The translations under genes were made by a program, and so were the position numbers. DNA of 6,424 bases from Dehalococcoidia bacterium (lineage in GTDB: Bacteria; Chloroflexota; Dehalococcoidia; Lucifugimonadales; JAGWBF01), in the NCBI GenBank assembly GCA_021296015.1, contig JAGWBG010000086.1, positions 1-6,424 on the forward strand, read 5' to 3'. Below are positions 1-5,388 of this stretch, one piece after another. The number at the start of each line of letters is the position of its first letter. The first letter of the stretch is position 1. The notes under the pieces were generated by a model, which was not told the origin of the DNA, did no database searches, and saw only the letters and a program-made list of their open reading frames with translations.

Positions 1-484
1 AATGTGCGGATAGAAGGCCAACCGCCGTGATCAGGAATTGTCCCGCCGCCCGTCGGCCGTCTTCGGTCCAGACCTGCCATCGGTCCCCGACTTCGTCGTA
101 GACTGCCGAGGAGACGCGGGCATTGAACCGGATGTCCTGACGCAGATCAAACTTGTCCGCCACGTAATTCAAGTAGCGTTCGTTCTCAGGCTGACCGGAA
201 TAAAGCTCTTTCCAGTCCCATTCCTGGAGAAGTTCCTCTGAGAAGGAGTATCCGTAGGTGTAACTCTCTGAGTCGAAACGGGCCCCGGGATAGCGATTCC
301 AATACCAGGTGCCACCCACTCCACTGGCATCCTCGAAGACCCGGACCGAGAGCCCGAGTTGTCGGAGACAGTACAACTGGTACAACCCGGTTACCCCGGC
401 GCCGATGACGATGGCATCGAACTGTTCAATATCCTCATTCAACCGTGTGCCGGCCGTGTGTGTTTGTTGTAGGGAGTCTCCCAT
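1..484 (-). CDS. Flavin-containing monooxygenase, Baeyer-Villiger type, N-terminal part (runs off the left edge)
   Basis: The first 161 residues of an FAD/NADPH-dependent monooxygenase are present; family members are usually about 500-600 residues, so most of the gene lies outside. Residues 24-33 (AIVIGAGVTG) form the GxGxxG Rossmann loop that binds FAD. Residues 55-69 (GVGGTWYWNRYPGAR) followed by D71, E73, S74 and Y75 match the signature block after the FAD site in cyclohexanone- and phenylacetone-type Baeyer-Villiger enzymes. The segment near residues 148-160 (QFLITAVGLLSA) resembles the strand that precedes the family fingerprint, but the FxGxxxHTxxW fingerprint itself lies outside. The enzymes insert oxygen next to a ketone to give an ester or lactone, and are cytosolic. 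The ATG at 484 is chosen because GAGGAGGG lies five bases upstream. The frame stays open to the edge. The substrate cannot be predicted. Other group B flavin monooxygenases remain possible. Confidence 0.9.
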   Translation of the reverse strand, partial: MGDSLQQTHTAGTRLNEDIEQFDAIVIGAGVTGLYQLYCLRQLGLSVRVFEDASGVGGTWYWNRYPGARFDSESYTYGYSFSEELLQEWDWKELYSGQPENERYLNYVADKFDLRQDIRFNARVSSAVYDEVGDRWQVWTEDGRRAAGQFLITAVGLLSAH

Positions 485-516
485 ATCTTCCCTCCTCAGG
501 TCATTGGACTGTTGCG

Positions 517-527
517 GTCACAGTGAC
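517..527. promoter_or_regulatory. Perfect palindrome GTCACAGTGAC in monooxygenase leader
   Basis: GTCAC-A-GTGAC is a perfect 5-bp inverted repeat around a single base. It lies 32 bases upstream of the monooxygenase start codon and just ahead of its ribosome binding site. The position would suit an operator or an mRNA element. No regulator gene is present in the window, so this is inference from symmetry and position, and short palindromes also arise by chance. Confidence 0.3.
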
Positions 528-631
528 AGACCTGATTGCCTTGCATGGGTAGCTGAGGCAACCGGTCTTGGCTGTGTCCACCTGTGGTCAGGACGCCAAG
601 CGGAACCATCGCCATCAAATGAGCATCCTAT

Positions 632-662
632 ATTGTAGCTTGCTACCTAGGAAGTCTGTCAA
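632..662 (-). promoter_or_regulatory. Candidate sigma-70-type promoter for the monooxygenase, with overlapping palindrome
   Basis: On the minus strand TTGACA (662-657) is a perfect -35 hexamer and TACAAT (637-632) is a five-of-six -10 hexamer. The spacer is 19 bases, slightly longer than the ideal 17. Transcription would begin near 625 and give a leader of about 140 bases before the monooxygenase ATG at 484. A perfect palindrome, GTAGCTTGCTAC (635-646), overlaps the -10 and spacer, where a repressor could block polymerase. No other gene on this strand lies between the promoter and the monooxygenase. Confidence 0.45.
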
Positions 663-812
663 TTGGGCCTGGGAATATCAGTTATTGACCTTCAGTGACG
701 ATAGCTGGAACTGGATTGGCAGTTCAAGGTTAGAGGTCGAGAAGTCTTGCTTTTCGGCAGGTGAAGATTCCCCTCTTGAAGGACCATAAGGGCTTCAATC
801 TGTGAAGTCCGG

Positions 813-977
813 CTAATTCCAGTGTATGCCGTGCCTCGTCTCGCGTCGGGCCACTGTCAGGACTTCCTGGAAGGGAGCGACGTTGTACTTCGACTCGAAA
901 GTCAGCCAGTCGTCGTCGAGCTCGAACCGCCGAGCAAGCTCCCCCAGGTCGGCTACCAGACTGTATCTGCCGCACAT
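813..977 (-). pseudogene. SRAP-family (YedK/HMCES-like) protein, truncated to the N-terminal 54 residues
   Basis: The reading frame begins MCGRYSL, the hallmark SRAP start in which Cys2, exposed after removal of Met1, forms the thiazolidine link to abasic sites in single-stranded DNA. Residues 31-37 (YNVAPFQ) match the conserved YN(I/V)AP(T/S)Q motif, including the catalytic-region Asn. The ATG at 977 has GGAGGT just upstream, so the start looks genuine, although the frame is open further upstream to 1064. Full-length SRAP proteins are about 200-240 residues. Here a TAG follows residue 54, right after a Trp that may align with the conserved WG(L/Y) segment. I found no later family motifs (the internal Glu, or the His near the C-terminal third) downstream. 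It is a broken gene within a degraded region; a short expressed peptide cannot be excluded but should lack activity. Confidence 0.7.
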
Positions 978-1024
978 CTTACCTCCGTAATAGACCCGTC
1001 GGAGCCGCCCGCGTAGTCCCCACA

Positions 1025-1261
1025 TTATTGCCAGTCGTGGGACGGCGGCATGGTTACGCCCCACCGGACGGCGCGCAGGTCGGCAGCTATCACGTTGGTC
1101 ATCCGGTCCCGGGTGGGGTCGCTGCTGAAGATCATGAGTTGCCCCCGCGAGTTGGGGGGCCCGCTGGTGCCGTCATAATAGGTCATGACGACCTTCAGGA
1201 ACTTGCCCTGGGCCTCCGTCGCGGGGGTATAGCAGCCCCGGAGTGAACAATCGCTGTTGTT
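1025..1261 (-). pseudogene. C-terminal fragment of a possible extracellular repeat protein
   Basis: On the minus strand a frame ending in TAA at 1025-1027 reads like real protein: CYTPATEAQGKFLKV, then MTYYDGTSGPPNSRGQL, and it ends PPSHDWQ. The pattern Y-T-P-x-x-x-x-x-G-K-x-L-x-V followed by Y-x-D-G resembles tandem Ig-like or cadherin-like repeats of large bacterial surface proteins, where YTP..AD.G..L.V...Y.DG recurs. That family call is inference from pattern memory. No plausible start codon or ribosome binding site precedes it; at its 5' side it runs directly into integrase-derived sequence. It is therefore read as the tail of a gene fused to the integrase remnant by deletion. The exact junction (about 1250-1285) cannot be fixed by eye. 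Confidence 0.35.
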
Positions 1262-2254
1262 GCCGCCTGAGCAGGGCGGTAAACGTCATGGGAGACGCCC
1301 CCTTGCCTCTGCGGGTGGCGGGGAATACCAGGTCTGACCGTCGGCGAAGCTCAACGCCTGTCCCAGTATCTCCATGGCCCTGCCGGACAGCGGCACCCGG
1401 TAGGGACGCCTCGCCTTCATCCGGGCGGCGGGGACCTCCCATGCGGCCGCCTCCCAATCTATCTCACCCCACTCGGCCGCACGCACCTCCCCGGAGCGGC
1501 TGGCAGTCAGGGCCAGGAATTCAAAGGCCAGCTTGGTAGTAGTGTCGGCGGTAGACTCCCTGACCCGCGCCACCGCGCCCGGCACCTGGACATAGGGCAA
1601 AGCCTGGCGGTGCTCCTTGACCCACTTGACAGGGGGCAACCCCTTGAGCAGAGAGCGCCCCGCCGGATTGTCCGGCCTGTAACCTTAGGTAACCGCCCAG
1701 TCCATGACCGGCTCCATCCGCTGGCGGACCCGTCTGGCGGTCTCCGGTTTTGTGGTCCAGATGGGAGTCAGCACGTCCATGGCATCGGCCGGGGTGACGG
1801 AGTCCACCGCCTTGCGCCCGATTAGGGGATAGGCGTAAGTGGCCAGGGTGCTCTCCCACTGGGCGGCGTGCTTCGGGTTGCTCCAGGTCGGGCGGTGAAG
1901 CTCGATCACACGGGCGGTGGCTTCGGCGAAAGTGGGGATGGACGGGGCAGGCCTGCGGGCTGCCGCACACGACTCTTGTTTCTCGGCAACCGGGTCCCGG
2001 GTCTCGGCAACTGTGGCACGATTGTCGTGGGCGATGGATCGGGCTCTGGAAAAGCTGACGGCAGGATAGGGACCCAGACCTATGTTGCGGCGGTGTCGGT
2101 TGATTACGATTCGCTGGACCCAAGATTTGCTGCCTGATGGGGCGACGTTGAGGTAGAGGCCGTCACCGTCGCCATGCCTGCCGGGTTTGCTCGGGGCATT
2201 TACCTTGAGTGCGGTGAGAATACCCACTCCCCTCTTTACCACATTGTTTCCCAC
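1262..2254 (-). pseudogene. P4-type tyrosine recombinase (integrase), inactivated and truncated
   Basis: Site-specific recombinase of the P4/DUF4102 family, which inserts genomic islands into tRNA 3' ends. From a GTG at 2254, residues 29-35 (DGDGLYL) and 58-72 (IGLGPYPAVSFSRAR) mark the arm-DNA-binding domain; residues about 105-189 are the SAM-like core-binding domain. A TAA at 1685-1687 interrupts VMDWAVT*GYRPDNPAGR, where homologues read through with a sense codon; the frame resumes at once. The catalytic domain then shows LTASRSGEVR (first active-site Arg) and RMKARRPYRVPLS (hairpin Lys). Near 1336-1341 a one-base deletion shifts the frame, and homology continues in another frame as DLVFPATRRGKGASP and MTFTALLRR before ending at about 1262. 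The HxxR, H/W and nucleophilic Tyr motifs are absent. With three lesions it cannot be functional. The start could also be the GTG at 2227, which follows AGAGGGGA. Confidence 0.9.
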
Positions 2255-2376
2255 ACAATGAGTGGGATGCAGTGGTATTTTACGGGAGTTGGGGCAATGT
2301 TCAAGTCCTCAGTCTCATTAATCCAGATACAGCTTCTGTGTTTTTGAGACTTCATGGGTCTGCAAGGGATATTAGT

Positions 2377-2407
2377 TTGGCGGAGAGGGTGGGATTCGAA
2401 CCCACGA
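2377..2407. repeat. 31-bp direct repeat, copy 1 (tRNA-Ser 3' end)
   Basis: This stretch covers the 3' half of the T-arm, the acceptor 3' strand and the CCA of tRNA-Ser(GGA), plus one base beyond. It is identical to 4055-4085 in tRNA-Ser(CGA). The simplest reason is that serine isoacceptors share these parts, but the copies sit in the same orientation and could recombine or both serve as integrase targets. Confidence 0.85.
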
Positions 2408-2468
2408 GAGGCTTGAGGCCCCTACGCGCTTTCCAGGCGCGCCTGTTCGACCACTCCAGCACCTCTCC
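2378..2468 (-). tRNA. tRNA-Ser, anticodon GGA
   Basis: A complete 91-base class II tRNA is present. The acceptor stem pairs GGAGAGG (5' end at 2468) with CCTCTCC, followed by discriminator G and an encoded CCA. The anticodon stem CGCGC/GCGCG encloses CTGGAAA, giving anticodon GGA, which reads UCC and UCU. A long variable arm (AGGGGC, loop, GCCTCT) is typical of serine tRNAs, and the T-arm contains GGTTCGAATCC. Its 3' end faces the integrase pseudogene 123 bp away, so it is the likely integration target of the lost element. The 3' end is complete, as expected because P4-type elements restore the tRNA on integration. Confidence 0.97.
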
Positions 2469-2616
2469 TCTAACCTGTTAACCCTTGACGTACGGCGATA
2501 TAATCCGGGCCTCACGGAGGTAAGCCGTTTCTAATGCCTATCCCGGATTCATAGTCCTGTGGTGACGAATACCTATTAGAACGACCTGCCTATTAACTTT
2601 GTCCGACTTCATGGCT

Positions 2617-2625
2617 ATTATACCA
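2617..2625 (-). promoter_or_regulatory. Extended -10 element, candidate promoter for tRNA-Ser(GGA)
   Basis: On the minus strand TGGTATAAT matches the extended -10 consensus TGnTATAAT exactly. No good -35 hexamer lies 16-18 bases upstream, which extended -10 promoters can tolerate. It sits in the A+T-rich gap between the thiolase-like gene and tRNA-Ser(GGA), about 140 bases upstream of the tRNA 5' end, so the precursor would carry a long leader. The match is exact but short. The rest of the 280-base gap (2469-2748) shows no gene. Confidence 0.35.
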
Positions 2626-2748
2626 TCTATATCCTATATCATTGGGGCTGGTATGTGCCAAAGGGTGTGAAAGCAATCTTCCAGGACACTTGGTGTTTTT
2701 AACCGGACTCTCTATGGGCCGGCATCACCGAGCGGCACCTGCACAAAA

Positions 2749-3972
2749 CTATCTTCTAAGAATCAGAGCGCTGCCGACGGGCTGTCCGCCCCATCCCATG
2801 CTCATGGCGACCTCCGGGTCCTTTACCTGGCGGCACTTCCCTTCTGAGTAGTCATAGGTGTGCTTGCCGTCCTGCCATTGAGGGCAGTAGTCGTCCACCG
2901 TTCCGCGAAGCTGCCGCACGTTCTCGATGACCATGTTCATTCCGTGGGTGTAACCCTCACACAGTTGGCCTCCGCTGGGGTTGTTAGGCCGTCTGCCCCC
3001 CAATCCTAAGCCTCCACCGCAGACATAATCTTTTCCTTCACCCACTTTGCAAAAACCATAGCTCTCGAACTGAATCAGCACGGTGTAGGTAAAGGCGTCG
3101 TATGAGCCGGTCACGTCAATGTCGTCGGGAGTGACGCCGGCCATATCGAATACCCTGGGTGCGACGTAGTGGCCGGATACCCTAGTAACTGGGCCGTAGC
3201 CATAATGGAAATCGCCCCCCGGTTTGGTCCCCCTGCCCTGCACTCCCATGACATAGGCCGGTGGCTGTTTCAGGTTCCTCGCTCGCTCTGACGAGGTCAC
3301 TATGATGCAGGTTGAGTTGTCGGTCTCCAGGCAGCAGTCCAAGAGGTGAGCGCATGGCTTGACAATCCATCGAGAGTTCAGCACGTCCTCCACCGTCACC
3401 CGTTGCTTCATAAGCGCTTTTGGATTGTTGCTGGCATGATTGCTTTGAGCCACCTTGACGTGGGCCAGGTGTTCGTTGGTCACCCCGTACTCCATCATGT
3501 GGCGGGTAAAGGTGAAAGCGAAGATCTGTATGGGCATGAAAACGCTATAGGGCCGCTTCAATATCTCGCTGCCGTTCACGGGGGTTGCTGCCCCCGCCTC
3601 CTTGCTGCTCATGCGGAACTGGGAGTAGCCGTTCATGGAGCGATATATTGCTACTGTGTGACACATTCCGGCCTCAATGGCACCCATCGCCAAGCCGACC
3701 AGGGCTTCTGTGCTCGACCCGCCTCCCGAAACGTCCATGTAGAAGTTGGGGCGTATGCCCAAGTCATACATCACCGTGGTGGAGGGAGCGGAGTCCCCCA
3801 AGTGGTAGCTCATCAGTCCGTCCACGTTCCCAGAGGATAGCCCTGCGTCGTCCATGGCGTTACGAATGGACTCAACGGCCATGGCACGCGTGCTCCGCCA
3901 TGACCCGCGGCTGTACTCCGTCTCTCCGACACCTACGATGCAGTATTTGTCTCTGATGGTGTTACCTGGCAT
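2749..3972 (-). CDS. Thiolase-like protein, SCP-x / lipid-transfer (Ltp2-like) family, lacking the nucleophilic cysteine
   Basis: A 407-residue, full-length member of the SCP-x-like thiolase group. It opens with IVGVGETEYS (residues 12-21), the usual first strand of acetyl-CoA acetyltransferase-like proteins. Residues 81-91 (DVSGGGSSTEA region) occupy the place of the thiolase nucleophile loop, but Gly and Ser replace the catalytic Cys. SYDAFTYT (290-297), an NPSGGQLCEGYTHGM block (about 331-345) with its His, and C-terminal GWGGQPVGSALILRR complete the fold. Members of this type include Ltp2, a retro-aldolase that shortens steroid side chains with a DUF35 OB-fold partner; a CoA-linked C-C bond cleavage is plausible but inferred, and no DUF35 gene is next to it. 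The ATG at 3972 is preferred over the GTG at 3981 because GAGGAG lies eight bases upstream of the ATG and would abut the GTG. It is flanked by two tRNA genes, so it appears to be a single-gene unit. Confidence 0.85.
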   Translation of the reverse strand: MPGNTIRDKYCIVGVGETEYSRGSWRSTRAMAVESIRNAMDDAGLSSGNVDGLMSYHLGDSAPSTTVMYDLGIRPNFYMDVSGGGSSTEALVGLAMGAIEAGMCHTVAIYRSMNGYSQFRMSSKEAGAATPVNGSEILKRPYSVFMPIQIFAFTFTRHMMEYGVTNEHLAHVKVAQSNHASNNPKALMKQRVTVEDVLNSRWIVKPCAHLLDCCLETDNSTCIIVTSSERARNLKQPPAYVMGVQGRGTKPGGDFHYGYGPVTRVSGHYVAPRVFDMAGVTPDDIDVTGSYDAFTYTVLIQFESYGFCKVGEGKDYVCGGGLGLGGRRPNNPSGGQLCEGYTHGMNMVIENVRQLRGTVDDYCPQWQDGKHTYDYSEGKCRQVKDPEVAMSMGWGGQPVGSALILRR

Positions 3973-4054
3973 GATGATCACTCCTCGGTTAAGTGTGGTC
4001 TATCTGTTGAAAATCTCGTCTGAGGAGGAGGGCCAAAAGATGCGTCATGGAGGG

Positions 4055-4085
4055 TTGGCGGAGAGGGTGGGATTCGAACCCACGA
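4055..4085. repeat. 31-bp direct repeat, copy 2 (tRNA-Ser 3' end)
   Basis: Identical to 2377-2407 in the same orientation. The two copies bracket the thiolase-like gene and the whole of tRNA-Ser(GGA), a segment of about 1.7 kb. Shared ancestry of the isoacceptors explains the identity; sequence just outside the repeat differs. Confidence 0.85.
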
Positions 4086-4143
4086 TACCGTAAGGTATAC
4101 CGCTTTTCGAGAGCGGCGCCTTCAACCACTCGGCCACCTCTCC
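4056..4143 (-). tRNA. tRNA-Ser, anticodon CGA
   Basis: A complete 88-base class II tRNA. Acceptor GGAGAGG (5' end at 4143) pairs with CCTCTCC, followed by G and encoded CCA. The anticodon stem CCGCT/AGCGG encloses CTCGAAA, giving anticodon CGA, which reads UCG. The variable arm ATACC-TTAC-GGTAT is a perfect five-pair hairpin, as expected for serine tRNAs. It lies between the VOC gene and the thiolase-like gene, on the same strand as both. It could be processed from a read-through trp transcript or made from the weak promoter at 4151-4179. Confidence 0.97.
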
Positions 4144-4150
4144 TGTAGCT

Positions 4151-4179
4151 AGATTAAGGGATTCCGGTCACCTTAGCAA
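4151..4179 (-). promoter_or_regulatory. Weak candidate promoter for tRNA-Ser(CGA)
   Basis: On the minus strand TTGCTA (4179-4174) and TAATCT (4156-4151) are separated by exactly 17 bases. They match the -35 and -10 consensus at four and three positions. Transcription would start at or next to the tRNA 5' end. The spacing and position are good, but the -10 is poor, and co-transcription with the trp genes is an equal possibility. Confidence 0.25.
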
Positions 4180-4214
4180 GGGCGTTGGCATTCTTTTGCT
4201 TGATGCGGAACTCG

Positions 4215-4574
4215 CTACAGATGTTGCTGCAAGAGTTGCAGCATGTTCCCGTCGGGGTCCAAGAACGTGGCTACCCAGCCACCCCAGTGCTCCTGCTCCG
4301 GGGGGCGGACGAACTCCACACCTTGCTCGCCAAGTCGGCGGTGCTCATGGTGAATGTCAGTGACGCCAAAGCTTATCATAATGCGGTAAGGGTCCTGGGC
4401 ATGCCCTTTCACCCTGTCGTGGAGCCCAAGATTCAGGCGCAGATTGCCCCACTCGAAGTTGGCCCATCCTTCCTTGTAGCCGCGCAGCTTCAACCCCAGG
4501 GTATCTCTGTAGAACGTCACCAGCCGCTCCACGTCCTCGGTCCATACAGTGACGCCTATCACTCCTTCGTTCAT
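4215..4574 (-). CDS. VOC-fold (glyoxalase/bleomycin resistance/dioxygenase-like) protein
   Basis: A 119-residue single-domain protein made of two beta-alpha-beta-beta-beta modules, the usual size for the family. Module one holds DVERLVTFYRDTLGLKLRG (about residues 14-32). Module two holds VTDIHHEHRRLGEQGVEF (about 71-88) and ends GGWVATFLDPDGNMLQLLQ (about 98-116), a very typical VOC ending. The usual metal ligands are not clear: the first strand has no His, and the final strand has Gln where many members have Glu. It may therefore be a binding protein or a divergent enzyme, and its substrate is unknown. Its ATG overlaps the trpC stop codon as ATGA, indicating translational coupling and expression as the last gene of this trp transcript. 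Nothing in the sequence ties it chemically to tryptophan synthesis. No signal peptide is visible, so it should be cytosolic. Confidence 0.85.
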   Translation of the reverse strand: MNEGVIGVTVWTEDVERLVTFYRDTLGLKLRGYKEGWANFEWGNLRLNLGLHDRVKGHAQDPYRIMISFGVTDIHHEHRRLGEQGVEFVRPPEQEHWGGWVATFLDPDGNMLQLLQQHL

Positions 4575-5350
4575 ACCAGTTCCTTCACCTTGGCACCCAC
4601 GTCGGGGGCAGTGACCAAAGCCTCTCCCACGAGGGCGGCGTGGACACCCAATTGCCTGAGCAGGAGCATATCCTCTCTGGTGCTGATGCCGCTCTCGCTG
4701 ACCACCACCTTTCCCCTGGGCATGAGACCTGCTATCTCTCGGGTTACCGAGAGGTCAGTGTGGAAAGTGCGCAGGTCCCGATTGTTGATACCGATAATCT
4801 CGGCCTTGGATTCCAGGGCTGTCTCAAGCTCCTCCCTGGTATGCACTTCCACCACGCATTGCATCCAGAAGCGGCGACTGAGGGCCATTAGCTCCACAAA
4901 TTTCTCCGGTGTCAGGATGGCGACTATCAGCAGGATGGCGTCGGCGCCGTATGCCCTGGCCTCATATACCTGATAGGGGTCGAATACGAAGTCCTTGCGC
5001 AGCACGGGAATCCCCTGGGGCAGGACTGCCTGCTTTACCGCCTCCAGATGTTCCAGAGTCCCCTGGAATCGGGGGTCCGAAAGCACGGATATTGCGGCGC
5101 CGCCGTTCTCCGTATAGGTAGTGGCCAGCTGGACCGGGTCGAAGTTGGGTGAGAGGAGACCACGAGACGGGGATGCCTTCTTCACTTCGGCTATGAGTCG
5201 TACCCGGTCGCCCAGCAAGGCCCCCGATAGGTTCAACGGCCTGGGCTGGGCCGCAATCCGCTCCTCCAGGACATCCAGGGGCACCTCGGACTTCTGGCGC
5301 TCCAACTCCTCGCGTTTCATGGCCACAATGTCGTCAAGTATGGTAGTCAT
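4571..5350 (-). CDS. trpC: Indole-3-glycerol phosphate synthase
   Basis: Catalyses ring closure and decarboxylation of carboxyphenylamino-deoxyribulose phosphate to indole-3-glycerol phosphate, the fourth dedicated step of tryptophan synthesis, in the cytosol. At 259 residues it is a full-length stand-alone TIM barrel, without a fused TrpF domain. Family motifs are in order: LIAEVKKASPSRG (52-64) with E55 and the catalytic K57; AAISVLSD (85-92); PVLRKDF (115-121) with catalytic K119; VVEVH (166-170) with E168; IGINNRDL (186-193); and VVSESGI (216-222), which helps hold phosphate. A TAG lies directly before the ATG at 5350, so no earlier start is possible. The ribosome binding site GGAGAGGAGG (5374-5365) is strong but 14 bases from the ATG, longer than usual. 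It follows trpD by 37 bases and overlaps the VOC gene by four. Confidence 0.97.
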   Translation of the reverse strand: MTTILDDIVAMKREELERQKSEVPLDVLEERIAAQPRPLNLSGALLGDRVRLIAEVKKASPSRGLLSPNFDPVQLATTYTENGGAAISVLSDPRFQGTLEHLEAVKQAVLPQGIPVLRKDFVFDPYQVYEARAYGADAILLIVAILTPEKFVELMALSRRFWMQCVVEVHTREELETALESKAEIIGINNRDLRTFHTDLSVTREIAGLMPRGKVVVSESGISTREDMLLLRQLGVHAALVGEALVTAPDVGAKVKELV

Positions 5351-5388
5351 CTAGGATAGCTTGACCTCCTCTCCTTTGACCGGACTCG

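Larger units (their letters stand above)
485..812. other. Intergenic control region between SRAP remnant and monooxygenase
   Basis: This 328-base stretch has no open frame with recognisable protein character; the short frames on both strands look random. After the SRAP stub stop codon, the minus strand shows no recognisable continuation of that family. It holds a candidate minus-strand promoter (632-662) with an overlapping palindrome and a second palindrome (517-527) in the presumed leader, so its main content appears to be the 5' control region of the monooxygenase. Confidence 0.5.

Noticed and set aside
1521..2123. 200-codon minus-strand frame rich in Arg, Pro, Gly and His
   Set aside because: It lies in a different frame over the integrase remnant, has shadow-like composition and no recognisable motif; the overlapping frame has clear DUF4102 integrase similarity.
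2341..2481. Plus-strand frame reading AERVGFEPTRGL
   Set aside because: It is the antisense of tRNA-Ser(GGA). This string is a well-known artefact of translating serine and similar tRNA genes on the wrong strand; the same occurs at 4054-4093.
2485..2504. TTGACG and TATAAT on the plus strand, promoter-like
   Set aside because: The hexamers are only eight bases apart, too close for a sigma-70 promoter, and no plus-strand gene follows.
2572..2595. Direct repeat of CCTATTA, two copies 17 bases apart
   Set aside because: Only two seven-base A+T-rich copies in an intergenic gap; they are easily expected by chance and not part of an array.
2690..2701. Small hairpin ACAC-ttg-GTGT followed by a T run on the plus strand
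   Set aside because: The stem has only four Watson-Crick pairs, and no plus-strand gene lies upstream to be terminated. It would not end the minus-strand thiolase-like transcript.
3346..3840. 164-codon plus-strand frame opposite the thiolase-like gene
   Set aside because: It is antisense to a full-length gene with conserved motifs, and shows no family resemblance or good ribosome binding site.
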